DNA of 64,000 nt from DATAXP01 sp963708675. GTDB lineage: Bacteria > Planctomycetota > Planctomycetia > Pirellulales > PNKZ01. Shown here in pieces: positions 15,840 to 25,713 of the stretch; position 1 is the stretch's first letter, and the number at the start of each line of letters is the position of its first letter. A program made the position numbers and the translations under genes. The notes beneath the pieces were generated by a model that saw only the letters and a list, made by a program, of their open reading frames with translations, did no database searches and was not told where the DNA came from. The stretch spans positions 3,410,001 through 3,474,000 of the forward strand of contig CAVPTO010000003.1 in assembly GCA_963708675.1 (NCBI GenBank), given 5' to 3'.

Positions 15840-18281
15840 TTACTGCCACAATGCGAGCAGGCGCTTCGCTTCGTTCAGCACGAACTTGGCGTCGGTGAAG
15901 GGCTCGGGGCCGATGTCCTGCCACAAGATGCGGCCGCGGCGATCGAGAACCACTGTGGCGTGCAACGGACGCTGCTCGAAATCGTCGAAGGCTCGGTACG
16001 CTTTGAACGTCGCCAGCGATGCGTCGGAAACCAGCGGGATGGGGAACGCCCCTTCGTTGGCGACCTTGGCGATCGACTTGCCCAGCGCCTCGGTTGTGTC
16101 GCTACTGATCGCAAGCAGGCTGATTCCCGCCTCCTCGAACTGCGACGTCATCGGACCGAACGTCTGCAACTGTTCGACACAGTGCAAACAACCGAAGCCC
16201 AGGTAGAAGATCAACACGACAGGTCGGCCCGAGTATTCTTCAAGCCGAATCACACGATCGTCGGCCGTCGGCAACTCGAACGTGGCGGCGCTCGTCGGGC
16301 TCCACGTCGCGGGGCCGAGCGTATCGAACGCGGGTCGCTCGCCGATGTCGTCATGCTTGATCGCCGGACGTCGCCAGTCGGTCGGCAGATTGAGTTCCGC
16401 AGCCAGCGGCGCCAAGCGACGCACGATCGGCAGGTCCATGTCGAGCGTCGCCGAGATCGCCCGCAATCGGCCCAGCGCGTTGGCGGCCTCGTCGGGCTTG
16501 TCGAGCTTCTGCAGGATCTCGACAAAGTTCGCCTGGGCGTAGACTTGATCCTTGTTCGTGTCAGCCGCTTGCCTCGCCAGCGTTTCCGCCTTCTCTTTGT
16601 TGCCGGCTTCGAGATACGCGCGACTCAAGAACTCTTTGCCGAGCTTTGCCTTCTCGAACAGCGGAAGCGCCTTGGCCAGATCTCCGTCGGCAACCGCCTG
16701 ATGTCCACGCAATTCCGCCAGAGCTTGCTCGATCGCCGTCACGGTCGTCGGCTTCTTCGATCGCCTGTTGTTCGATGTGTTCTGTTTCTCAGTGTTCTGT
16801 TTCTCAGTGTCCTGTTTCTCAGTGTCCTGTTTCTCAGTGTCCTGTTTCTCAGTGTCCTGTTTCTCAGTGTCCTGTTTCTCTGTGTCCTGCTTTTCTTCGC
16901 TGGAAGTGTTCTCACTCGACTCGTCGGGCTTTTTCTTCTTCGCGTTCGCCTTCTCTTCGGCGATGGCGCTGGCCAACACTATTTCAAGCGCCCCGATTTG
17001 CTCGACGCCGCGCTTCGTGTCACCGGTGGCAAATAACGCGGCGGCCAGCAGGCGCAATCGCTTCGCCTGTTCTTGACGATTCTCAGTCGGTTCCAGGTAC
17101 AACGAGTCGGCCATCGCAATGGCCTCGTCCCACAGCTCGAAACGTGAAAGCAGCTCAACGAGCCGCGTTCGGCCGAACGTCGCGCTCGTGCCCGACTTGC
17201 TAAGCGTGTTGTACTTCGGATGGCGCGGCAGCGCGATCATGTTCTTCGACAGGTCGACGGCCTTGTGTACCTGGCCGTTGATGGCGAGCGTGCGGATCAG
17301 CCACTCCTGGTTGTGCGCATAGTTGTGAATCTGGTCGGGCGCGACGTGATTGCGAATCATGTAAGCATGGTCGACCCGCGCGGCGGCCTCTTGCTGCCAG
17401 GCCGCATCGTGGTAACGACGCAGCTTGGTGTAGATGTGTCCCGGCATGTGCCACATGTGCGCGATCGACGGCGCGACTGGTCCGCACAAGGCTGCCGAAC
17501 CCAGCGCCCGCGCCGGCTTTTCTTCGTCCCACAGATGGATGCGATAATGATGCGCCGGGTGCATCGGCTCGGCCGCGAACACCGCGTCCAACAGCGCATC
17601 GACGGCCGCGTAGCTGACGATCGGTACTCCCTTCTCGCGGCTGCCCCATAGCAGCCCCACCAGAAACGCCTTGGCTTCGATATCGTCGGGATACTCGTAC
17701 GAGATGTTCTCGAGCCGCTTGATGAGTTGCTTGCGCAGTTCGGCCTCGCTCTTGGTGGGCTTCTTCTTCGCTTCGGAAGACTTCTCGCCCTTGGCATCTT
17801 CTAGGTCGGAAGCTTTCACGTCATAGAACTCGGCCAAGGCATCGATCCATAGCGCCTCGCGAGGTTTGCTGGAGTCGCGACGCTTGACCGCTTCGATCAT
17901 GAACTGCCGCGCACGTTTGTTGTTGTTGACGTTCGCCATCGCCATGCCCAAGTAGGCGATCGCACATTGCGGATCGAGCGCGGCGGCCTGACGGAATGAT
18001 CGCTCGGCTTCGAAATACCAGAAGCCGTGCAGTTGGCCGATGCCTTGGTTGATGAAGGCTTGCACCTTGTCACTGGCGCCTTCGACGGGGAAGTTCACCT
18101 TCCCAGTGCCGCCCATGATCTCGGCCGCTTGCCGTGGGCCTTCGTCGAACACCTCGCCATGCAGCGAGTGCCCGGCCGGCGCGTCGGGATCCTTGTGATC
18201 GGCCCGAGCTTGTGAGGTCAGCGAAGCAATGATGACGAGCGTCGCCCAAGCGCTCCAACGCAAATCAGAAACAAACCACAT
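15840..18281 (-). CDS. Secreted TPR protein with C-terminal AhpC/TSA-type redoxin domain and EKQDT tandem repeat
   Basis: An 813-residue protein. The start at 18281 ('MWFVSDLRWSAWATLVIIAS') gives a clear signal peptide. The N-terminal 400 residues hold TPR-like helical repeats ('AERSFRQAAALDPQCAIAYL'). A charged linker (around residues 440-510) includes eight tandem EKQDT/EKQNT pentapeptides encoded by a 15-bp repeat. More TPR helices follow. The last 150 residues are a thioredoxin-like peroxiredoxin fold: 'RPVVLIFYLGFGCLHCVEQL' with a CLHC (CxxC) pair, then 'ISLLAISSDT' and 'ATVVLDRRGRILWQDIG'. It is likely a periplasmic thiol protein with a protein-interaction scaffold; the partner is unknown. 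Confidence 0.8.
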   Translation of the reverse strand: MWFVSDLRWSAWATLVIIASLTSQARADHKDPDAPAGHSLHGEVFDEGPRQAAEIMGGTGKVNFPVEGASDKVQAFINQGIGQLHGFWYFEAERSFRQAAALDPQCAIAYLGMAMANVNNNKRARQFMIEAVKRRDSSKPREALWIDALAEFYDVKASDLEDAKGEKSSEAKKKPTKSEAELRKQLIKRLENISYEYPDDIEAKAFLVGLLWGSREKGVPIVSYAAVDALLDAVFAAEPMHPAHHYRIHLWDEEKPARALGSAALCGPVAPSIAHMWHMPGHIYTKLRRYHDAAWQQEAAARVDHAYMIRNHVAPDQIHNYAHNQEWLIRTLAINGQVHKAVDLSKNMIALPRHPKYNTLSKSGTSATFGRTRLVELLSRFELWDEAIAMADSLYLEPTENRQEQAKRLRLLAAALFATGDTKRGVEQIGALEIVLASAIAEEKANAKKKKPDESSENTSSEEKQDTEKQDTEKQDTEKQDTEKQDTEKQDTEKQNTEKQNTSNNRRSKKPTTVTAIEQALAELRGHQAVADGDLAKALPLFEKAKLGKEFLSRAYLEAGNKEKAETLARQAADTNKDQVYAQANFVEILQKLDKPDEAANALGRLRAISATLDMDLPIVRRLAPLAAELNLPTDWRRPAIKHDDIGERPAFDTLGPATWSPTSAATFELPTADDRVIRLEEYSGRPVVLIFYLGFGCLHCVEQLQTFGPMTSQFEEAGISLLAISSDTTEALGKSIAKVANEGAFPIPLVSDASLATFKAYRAFDDFEQRPLHATVVLDRRGRILWQDIGPEPFTDAKFVLNEAKRLLALWQ
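16777..16896 (-). repeat. Eight tandem 15-bp units encoding EKQDT/EKQNT
   Basis: Eight consecutive 15-bp units: two read GTGTTCTGTTTCTCA, four read GTGTCCTGTTTCTCA, and two diverge at the 3' end. They are in frame in the gene at 15840-18281 and give six EKQDT and two EKQNT. Nearly identical units point to slippage expansion. Confidence 0.95.
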
Positions 18282-18427
18282 GACGGAGCGCTCGCGCAAA
18301 ACTGAATGGCGACGGAACACTCCTATTTTCAGCCACATGCCGACGAGCGTCAACCGAGCCGCTGTCATGGGGGTTCACAGCCGATTAGACTACGACGATT
18401 GCACCGATTATCGCGAGAGCCTGACCC

Positions 18428-20376
18428 ATGCGACTGGCCGCCGTTGTCCTGTTCGTTGCTGGATTGTTGCATTCCCATGTCGACGCCGCGCAGCCGACGG
18501 TGTCGGTCGGCCTCGCTAAGCGCGACATCACCCCGACCTATCCGATACGTTTGTCGGGCTACAACGGCCGCACCGAAGAAGCGACGGAAGCCGAGACGCG
18601 CCTGTGGGCGAAGGCCATCGCCATCGGCGACGGCGACCAGATGTGCATCCTTGTGACCGTCGACAGCATCGGCGTTTCCGAAGCCATCACCTCCGAGGTC
18701 GCGGCACGTTTGGCCAAGCGCCTCGGCCTGCGTGCCGAACGTCTGGCGATCTGCGCATCGCACACACATTGCGCCCGGCGCTGGTGGGTGTCGCGCCGTT
18801 GGTGGTGAAGGATCCGAAGCCCGAGGAAGTGCAGCGCATCGAGCGGTATACACGCGAGTTCACCGATGCGGTCGAGCAAGTCGCCGTCGATGCCGCCGCC
18901 GCGCGTGCTCCGAGTCGACTGTCGTGGGCTGAGGGCACGGTCGGCTTCGCCATCAATCGCCGCGTGCTGAAGGATGGCAAGTGGACGAAGATCGGCGAAG
19001 TCCCCGACGGGCCGGTCGATCACAGTTTGCCGATGCTCGCCGTTACCGACGAGAGCGGCAAGCTGCGCGGCGTGCTCGTGAACTACGCGTGCCACTGCAC
19101 CACGCTGAGCTACATGCGTCTCAACGGCGATTGGGCCGGCTACGCGCAGGAGTTCGTCGAGCGCGACCACCCAGGTGCGATCGCCATGGTCGCCATCGGA
19201 TGCGGCTCCGACTCGAACCCCAGCCCTCGCGGCGAAATCGTCTACGCCCAACAACATGGCGAAGCGATCTCGCACGAAGTGAAACGTCTGCTTGCGAGCA
19301 CGATGACTCCCATGCCTGCCGTGTCGCAAGCGCGTGCCGAGGTGATCGCGTTGCCGTTCGACACGCCACCGACGCGCGAAGAATTCGAAGCTCGTGCGAA
19401 GCTGAAAGGCGGCATCGCCGTCCATGCGGCGCTCGATCTCGCGCGGCTCGATCGTGGCGAAGCGCTGGCGACGTCGCTGCCATATCGCGTTCAAGCCTGG
19501 GAGTTCGGCCCCGAGTTGGCGATGGTCTTTCTTTCTGGCGAAGTCGTCGGCGATTACGCCCGCCGCTTGAAGAGCGAAGCCCCCGGCCGACGTCTGTGGA
19601 TCAACGCATACTCGAACGACGTTCCTTGCTACATTGCCTCCAAACGTGTTCTTACTGAAGGAGGCTACGAAGTTGACAGCTCGATGTACTACTTCGACAA
19701 GCCGACGCACTTCACGCCGGCAGTCGAAGATATGATCGTCTCGGCCGTGCGACGGCTGTTGCTGGGTTGGTTCGCCTCGGGCAGCTCGAAGTGGGAACCC
19801 AGCATTGCCGCCTTCGAAGAGCAAGATCGCAAGTCGATGCCGGCGCCGGGCGGAATCGTGTTCGTCGGCAGTTCAACGATCCGAAAGTGGGAACTCGACA
19901 AGTGGTTTCCCGAGTTGCCGGTTCTGAATCGCGGCTTCGGCGGGTCGCACCTTTCCGATTCCGTCGAGTTCGCGCCGCGTATTGTGTCGCCGTACAAGCC
20001 GCGCACGGTCGTCGTTTATGCCGGCGACAACGACCTCGGTGCAGGAAAAACGCCCGAGCAGGTCGCCAGCGATTTCAAGGCGTTCGTCGCCGTGGTGCGC
20101 AAGGATTTGCCCGACACGCGGATTCTGTATTTGTCGATCAAGCCGAGCATCAAGCGATGGTCGATTGTCGAGAAGGGGCGCGAGACAAACCGCCGCATTG
20201 AGGAGTTCGTGAAGTCGTCGGGCGATAAGAAGCTGGAGTTCGTCGACGTGACGCGTGGAATGCTCGGCGATGACGGGCAGCCTCGCAAGGAGCTATTCGT
20301 CGCCGATGGGTTGCACATGAGCGACGAAGGGTATCGCCTGTGGTCGGATGAATTGCGCGGGCGATTGAAGGAATGA
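18428..20376 (+). CDS. Neutral ceramidase-like / SGNH hydrolase fusion, broken by a single-base frameshift
   Basis: Two frames together give one protein. The first (18428 to about 18775) has a signal peptide ('LAAVVLFVAGLLHSHVDA') and the ceramidase start 'VGLAKRDITPTYPIRLSGY', ending at 'CASHTHCA'. The second, one base away, continues 'PALVGVAPLVVKDPKPEE' to the stop at 20376. The shift sits in a CCC run near 18774-18776, where a fourth C would restore 'HTHCAPALVG'. The second half holds 'VNYACHCTTLS' and 'GCGSDSNP' of the neutral/alkaline ceramidase-like family. A GDSL/SGNH domain follows (about the last 200 residues) with 'VGSSTIRKWE' (Ser), 'YAGDND' and 'DGLHMSDEGY' (Asp/His). Substrates are unknown. 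Confidence 0.75.
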
Positions 20377-20391
20377 CGATTGCCGCGTCAT

Positions 20392-21450
20392 TCAATCCAC
20401 CGATGTGTACGACCCGCCGTTCTCTTTGGCGATTTGTTCCATCGAGTCCCGCCCCTTCGACGATCCTTTGCTGCTGTCGAACAACAGCGTGTGAATCGGA
20501 ATGTGCTTCGAGTTCATCGAACGCAGCACGTCGGCCACATCGTCGGTAAACGCGCCGTCGCCGAGTACGTAAATCGCGTCGGGCTTCAGGTCGAGCGCCA
20601 TCTGCATGGCCGCCGTGCCGCGCGTGCCTCGGGCAAGCTCGACTTGGGCTAACCAATCGTAAACCTTCTGGTAATTCTCTTTCGTGGCGGGAATGAACGT
20701 CTTGGCCGGCTCGGGGTCGAACATCCGCGTCGGCCCGGCATTGAAGAAGATGATGTAGTACGACTTCTCCTTCGTCATCTTCGAAATCGTTTCAAGCAAC
20801 TCGGCCTTGGCACGCACGAACTTGCTGAACTTGCCTTTGCTGCTGTTCATGCTGTTCGAGTTGTCGACGACGAAGACGTACTTCTTCCCTTTCGCCACCG
20901 CGCCGAAGAACGCCGCCCCGTTGCGACCCACGGTCGAGGCCACCATCGCGGGCTTCAGCTCGGCACGTTCGATCTCGACCGACTCGCCGGTCGCGGTCGG
21001 CTCGGCCACTTCCGTCGCTTCGGCGAAAACCTGGCTCTCGTTGATCGACAACCCCTCGGGCACATCGCGTTCGACGACCTCCGCGTCGATCTGATCGAAG
21101 CTCGGAATCTCCTCGACAGCGCTGGCGACCAGCGACTGCGCCCCCGACTTCACCACCGGCTCGGTCACAATCAACCCCAACACGATCAGCACCACGAGGT
21201 GCACCATCATGCTGGTCGCGCTCGAAACGCTGATCTCGACGAGACGCAGCGGTTCGGCTTCTTCCTCGAGATGAACCGGCGGCGTTGCTGGTTGCGGCCC
21301 AACGGATGGCGGCGTCATCACTCGCGGCGGTGCTGCCTGAGCTGCCGACGCGGCGGCCTTCGGTGGCGCGACGGGGCGAGCAACCGCCGCCTGCGGCGAT
21401 ACCGGCAGCGCAGGACCCTGCGCGGGGCCAGATGGCGTGACTTGACTCAT
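20392..21450 (-). CDS. Membrane-anchored von Willebrand factor A domain protein
   Basis: A 352-residue protein. Residues 1-60 are Pro/Ala-rich and probably cytoplasmic. One membrane helix lies at about 80-97 ('MMVHLVVLIVLGLIV'). An acidic linker follows, then a VWA domain from about residue 190 with an intact MIDAS start 'VVDNSNSM' (D196, S198, S200) and later 'GDGAFTDD'. The ATG at 21450 is chosen; in-frame sequence further upstream has no coding look. Planctomycetes carry many VWA proteins of this layout. The metal site suggests ligand or partner binding outside the membrane. No ATPase (MoxR) gene is adjacent. Confidence 0.8.
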   Translation of the reverse strand: MSQVTPSGPAQGPALPVSPQAAVARPVAPPKAAASAAQAAPPRVMTPPSVGPQPATPPVHLEEEAEPLRLVEISVSSATSMMVHLVVLIVLGLIVTEPVVKSGAQSLVASAVEEIPSFDQIDAEVVERDVPEGLSINESQVFAEATEVAEPTATGESVEIERAELKPAMVASTVGRNGAAFFGAVAKGKKYVFVVDNSNSMNSSKGKFSKFVRAKAELLETISKMTKEKSYYIIFFNAGPTRMFDPEPAKTFIPATKENYQKVYDWLAQVELARGTRGTAAMQMALDLKPDAIYVLGDGAFTDDVADVLRSMNSKHIPIHTLLFDSSKGSSKGRDSMEQIAKENGGSYTSVD

Positions 21451-21940
21451 GGCGCGTTCTCTAGCAGGCGATGCGGCTGTTCCGGACCAACATCCCGATG
21501 CGGGCGTATGACGTGTGGCGCCGTCAGAGCGCATTGTGTTCTGGCCCAAGGCGTTGTCAACGTTTCCAGTGGCGAGAAGGTTACAAAAGCGAGAACGCCC
21601 CGCGATAACCCTCGCGCCAGCGAAAATCCTTCGACTTTTTGCCCTGCCCATGAAACCGCGGGTTTTGTGCAATAAGTCGCCCGTTCGCCGGGACTTTTTG
21701 CACGGTGGGCAATTGGTCGTCACGGGCGATTTGGGGGTCCGTTCGATGCATGACCCCAGTATCGCGAAAGTCGCCTCGCCATCACCGGCGCAAACGGCCG
21801 TTGACGACTGGAGCGCCTGCTATACTCCTACGGCCCGCGAACAGAGAGCACGATTAGAATTGCGGCGAACAGTTGACAGTCGCTAGCATACGCGAGAACG
21901 GCGCATACCACGCGTACGGATTATCGCAGAATTGCCTATT
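21451..21940. other. 490-base gap at the edge of an AT-richer island
   Basis: No convincing gene. TTGACG (21801) and TATACT (21821) are only 14 bases apart, too close for a standard promoter. Composition changes from the GC-rich background to visibly AT-richer DNA from about 21830 onward, which fits a junction of foreign DNA. No direct repeat or tRNA end is recognised at this edge. Confidence 0.5.
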
Positions 21941-22390
21941 ATGGAAATTGACCGGGCTCAGTTCGAGGCACTACGCGACCTTCCCTGTAAGGTGATTGCG
22001 TCCGACATTGTCTTTCAATCCGGACGAGATACACGTCCGAATCTGACGTTCGATTCTATCGCGGTCGATAATTCACTAGGGCATGACGTCGTCCTTAACG
22101 GCACGTACAAGCCCGGAATCCCGTCAATCACATTCAACTTCGTCTTGCGGGGCGTGGGTCCGATATGTCGCGTTGACGTGAACGGTACTATTCATGGGGA
22201 TGCTGGCCGAACGCATAAGCACGATCTAACGGCGACGGGTGACCCCAGGCTCAACTTGCCCCACGCGATTGCACGACCAGATCTCGAGGACATTTCGGTG
22301 TGGGAAGTGTGGCAAATGCTATGTCAGCAGGCCAAGATAACGCATACCGGCTTATTCGTAGACCCGAGCGAATCCAATGCTCAGCTGTGA
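21941..22390 (+). CDS. Unknown 149-residue protein, first gene of an AT-richer two-gene cassette
   Basis: Starts 'MEIDRAQFEALRDLPCKV'. The central part is beta-rich ('IPSITFNFVLRGVGPICRVD') and carries a His-rich motif 'VNGTIHGDAGRTHKHDL'; the C-terminus is helical ('SVWEVWQMLCQQAKI'). The pattern RxDxxGxxHxxxxxxHxH resembles small proteins sometimes found next to DUF1828 genes (DUF6978-like), but this is from memory and not tested. The ATG at 21941 is preferred to TTG 21932. It overlaps the next gene by 14 bases, so the two are co-translated. Composition differs from all neighbours, suggesting transfer. Function is unknown; a toxin-antitoxin or defence role is a hypothesis only. Confidence 0.7.
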   Translation: MEIDRAQFEALRDLPCKVIASDIVFQSGRDTRPNLTFDSIAVDNSLGHDVVLNGTYKPGIPSITFNFVLRGVGPICRVDVNGTIHGDAGRTHKHDLTATGDPRLNLPHAIARPDLEDISVWEVWQMLCQQAKITHTGLFVDPSESNAQL

Positions 22391-23156
22391 AGAACTAGCC
22401 GAATTCGCACCAAGCATCTCGCTAGTCGAAGGGTGCGATCGCATCCAAAATGGAATGTTGCGCCTAGCGACACCATTCCGTTACCCGAATGGTGCTACGA
22501 TCGACCTCTTTCTTGGGCCATCTCAGCAACTGATTTGGCCATACGTTGTTTCCGACCTCGGCGAGACCGTTGCAAGTCTGCTGGATCAACACCTCAAGGT
22601 ATGGACGACAAAAAGACGCAAACAAATTGTCTCGGACATCTGCCGTATCTTAGATGTCACTCAAGATGGCGGAGAATTGAAGATATTTTTCAGCCGTCCT
22701 GATGAATTGGCTGGCGCAATGGTGCGACTTGCTCAGGCATGCATAAGAGTCTCAGATATCGCATTCACACAGCGTCACGCTCCGCAGGCGGCTTTCAAAG
22801 ATGACGTAGAAGAATTTATCTCGTCGCTCGACCTGACGTACGAGCCAAATCCTGAGTTCATCGGGATGCATGGCAATAGGGTCGTAGTCGATTTTGAGGT
22901 TATTGGGCGACGGCTCCCGTCGCTCGTGCAGACCGTTTCTTCAGCAAGTTCTGCATCGGCACATCCCGTTGCGAACGAAGTTTTTCGAAAATGGTATGAT
23001 CTGTCGCAACTCCGCCAGACGCATAATCTCGTATCAATTTACGAGTCTCGGAACAATGTTTTTCGCGACGATGACATAACGCGATTGAGTGACGTGTCGA
23101 CCGTCCTCGCATTCCCCGAACAGCAAGATCAAATCGGGGCGGTTCTCGAAACATGA
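22377..23156 (+). CDS. DUF1828-like protein with C-terminal extension
   Basis: A 259-residue protein. Residues about 15-110 follow the DUF1828 pattern: 'LRLATPFRYPNGATIDLFLG' (ordered strand, Pro-Phe and an acid or amide), then 'VVSDLGETVASLLDQ', the analogue of the family's 'LTDDGxTL' motif. The rest (about 115-259) contains 'DDVEEFISSLDLTYEPNPEF' and 'GNRVVVDFEVIGRR', which look like the DUF1829 region that often follows DUF1828. No biochemical function is established for either domain to my knowledge. It starts inside the preceding gene (ATG at 22377), shares its AT-richer composition, and ends 36 bases before the convergent M50 gene. Confidence 0.72.
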   Translation: MLSCEELAEFAPSISLVEGCDRIQNGMLRLATPFRYPNGATIDLFLGPSQQLIWPYVVSDLGETVASLLDQHLKVWTTKRRKQIVSDICRILDVTQDGGELKIFFSRPDELAGAMVRLAQACIRVSDIAFTQRHAPQAAFKDDVEEFISSLDLTYEPNPEFIGMHGNRVVVDFEVIGRRLPSLVQTVSSASSASAHPVANEVFRKWYDLSQLRQTHNLVSIYESRNNVFRDDDITRLSDVSTVLAFPEQQDQIGAVLET

Positions 23157-23192
23157 AAAGTTCGATTGACCCGTCGATTCTCTGGCGAGTGC

Positions 23193-25429
23193 TTACAGCC
23201 GGAAGTGAAACGTCCGACTGAACCAGCGCCAGATGCGCATGCCCACGGGCTGCCAAGGCGCGTGGATGCGGGCGCGGCCGCGCAAGCCGATGCGGAGCTC
23301 GTCGTCGCCACCTTCGAGCGGCCAGACGAGAACGTGGTACGACGTGGTGAGTGGGCGCTCGTAACCGCCGGCGTCGGTCTTGGTTTGTAGCTCGCCGCCG
23401 GTTTTGCTTGAGAGGTGCCGTGGACTGATTTTGACGTCGGCACTTGAGATCTCGTGGATCACGCCGTGCAGCGTGCGGCCGGGCAGGGCGTCGAGCTTCA
23501 CGTCGACCGTCTGTCCAACGGCGAGAAAACCGACGTCCGATTGCTCGACGACCACCAGCGCGTGCATGTTTCGCGGATCGCCGACCAAACAGAACTGGTC
23601 CTGCGCGGTCATGAAGCAGCCGAGATTCTTCGGCGCCATCGGATCGCCCGACCATGACACGAGATCACCTTCGACGCTCGGGCGCTCGGGCACCTCGGCC
23701 GCCGGCATCACGATGCCAGCCACCGGCGCGGTGAGCGTCAGCCGAGCTTCGTCCTGCTTCATCTTTTCGAGTTGCTGCTCGACGGCGGCTAGCGACTTCT
23801 GCACTTCGGGCAACTGTAAGCCGGCGGTTTCGTCCTCGAAACGTTGATGACGCAGGCTGAGCAACTGCGAGCGATACTGATCGCGTCGGCCTTGCAGTTC
23901 TTCGACGGCAAGCCGCACGTCGACATTGTCGAGCTTGCCGAGCACGGCGCCAGGCTCGACGTGTTGACCCGGTTGAACGCAAACCTCGCGGAGCAAGCCG
24001 GCCACCTCGGTGTAAATCGTCGCAGCGTCGTGCGCTTCGAGCTCGAGCGTTCCGTACACGCGATGCGGAAGCGGCAAGAAAAAGAACGCCAGCAGCAGCA
24101 CGGCCGTCCAACTCGCCGACCACGTGAAGCGTTCGCGATCGACGAGGTCGGTGCGCCCCGGCACGTTGAAGAACTTGGCGAGTCCCCACAGCGGCATGCC
24201 GATCAACGCATACAAGCTCACAAAACCCAGCGTGCGGCCGATGACTTCGAGATGGTAAGGCTTAAACATCTCATTGAGAAACAACAACGCCGAGAACAAC
24301 ACCACGGTGCGATACACCGTCGAAGCAATCGCGTAGCCGACGTACCACTCGCGGTGATGTTCCGGCAAAAACGGGTCGGACGGCGATTCGAGCCCCAACA
24401 GCCAATGGCCGGCGAGTTGCCGCGTGAGCGTCGTCGCCTTGGCCGACAGGTTCGGAACCTCGACCAAGTCGCTGAGGATGTAATAGCCGTCGTACCGCAT
24501 GAGTGGGTTGCCGTTGAACACCAGCGTGCTCACCGAGCTGACGAACATCACACCGAGCGCGAGTTGATTGACCAGCCCCGGCTCGCTGAACCACCACACG
24601 AACGTCGCGGCCGAGGCGAGCACGACCTCGACAATCATGCCGGCCGCGCCGATGAGTGCGCGATGCCACTTGCTCGGCAACATCCACGAATCGCTGACGT
24701 TGCAATACAGGCAGGGCATGAACAGCAGCAGCATGAAACCCATCTCGTGACACTGCCCGCCGAAATGTTTGCACGCTACGCCGTGACCGAATTCGTGAAT
24801 TACCTTCGTCACGGCGAGAATCACCATCAGCCACACGGCATTGCTGGCTGTGAAAAACTGATGGAACGTCGGCAGCCGCGAATTAAACACGCGGAACTGC
24901 ACGGTGATCAGAAGCAGGGCCGCGAGCACGAGCGCGATCGCGCACATCGCGGCGGTGCGTGAGAACATCCATCGCGTGCGCGGTTCCATCCATTGCAAGA
25001 TGCGTTCGGGGTCAATGCCGCGGAAGCGCATCGACAGCAAGTTCGGCATCTGCGCGAGGATCTGCTGACGTCGCTTCTCGGCGCGGCGGCGAAGCAGTTG
25101 CTTGCCTTGCCCCGGGGCTTCGGACACCACGAGGCCGTTGCGGTGCAACATGCCGATGAACTGCGACAGCTCCTGCGCTTGAAGTCGCTGCGGCCGAAAC
25201 TCGGTCTCGAACAGGCGCAAATCTCTTCGAGTGTCGCGCGGCCGTCGAGTTGTCGCAGCAGAAAGTATTCCTCCTCCTGCAGACGAAAATACTTCAGCGC
25301 GATCGGATCTTTGATGATCCAGTACTCGCGGCCTTGGTAGCGATGGCGATTGGCTTGCAAGTCGGGGCGAGCGCGGAGCGTCAGCCGTCGACGACCACTC
25401 GAAACCAGACTGTCGGCCGTAAGGCCCAT
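23193..25429 (-). CDS. PqqD-like / M50 site-2 protease / HlyD fusion, broken by one frameshift
   Basis: The start at 25429 reads 'MGLTADSLVSSGRRRLTLR' and then a PqqD-like winged helix ('REYWIIKDPIALKYF', 'LLRQLDGRATLEEI'). One base appears missing near 25218, after which the frame resumes as 'RLFETEFRPQRLQAQEL' and runs to 23193. The middle is a multi-helix M50 protease with 'VIHEFGHGVACKHFGG' (HEFGH coded at 24783-24797) and the third metal site 'NPLMRYDGYY'. The C-terminal 300 residues are an HlyD-type adaptor: one membrane helix, a barrel-sandwich domain ('GLLREVCVQPGQHVEPGAVL') and coiled coils. The layout recalls YydH-type peptide zinc metalloproteases. It is the last gene of the cassette. 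The indel may be a sequence error. Confidence 0.82.
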
Positions 25430-25461
25430 GCGCGTTGCCTAGGAAATCGTGATTACGCGTG

Positions 25462-25552
25462 CCTGTAGGGAACGCCCTCTGTGGCGTTCCGGGAACTGCG
25501 AGCGACGCGTCCACTCGTGCGACGGAACGCCACGGAGGGCGTTCCCTACAGG
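25462..25552. repeat. Family A nested palindrome (CTGTAGGGAACGCC...)
   Basis: A 91-bp element. Left arm CCTGTAGGGAACGCCCTC and right arm GAGGGCGTTCCCTACAGG are inverted copies. Each arm is itself a hairpin: GGAACGCC, 6-base loop, GGCGTTCC. It lies directly upstream of the M50 fusion gene. Confidence 0.92.
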
Positions 25553-25559
25553 ATACTTC

Positions 25560-25667
25560 GTGGCGGCACAGCCGCCGGGTGAGGGCGGGTTGAAGTAGTC
25601 GGCGGTTAGCATTTCAACCCGCCCTCATCCGCCGCTTCGCGGCACCTTCTCCCGGAGGGAGAAGGGT
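25560..25667. repeat. Family B element, left arm truncated next to a family A element
   Basis: Starts inside the family B consensus at GTGGCGGCACAGCCGCC and continues through GGGCGGGTTGAA to the full right arm ending GGGAGAAGGGT. The expected CTCTCCC...GGAGAG left end is missing and is replaced by the family A element ending 8 bases earlier. Confidence 0.85.
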
Positions 25668-25713
25668 TTGAATGGCAATCTTCGAAAGCAATAAACATTC
25701 GGAACCTCAGCCA

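Noticed and set aside
16777..16896. Possible CRISPR-like array
   Set aside because: The 15-bp units are contiguous with no spacers and are in frame inside a protein gene.
21801..21826. TTGACG...TATACT as promoter of the AT-richer cassette
   Set aside because: The spacer is only 14 bases, well below the usual 16-18.
25462..25552. Family A element as an insertion sequence
   Set aside because: It is too short to encode a transposase and none is found in the window; better described as a REP/MITE-like palindrome.
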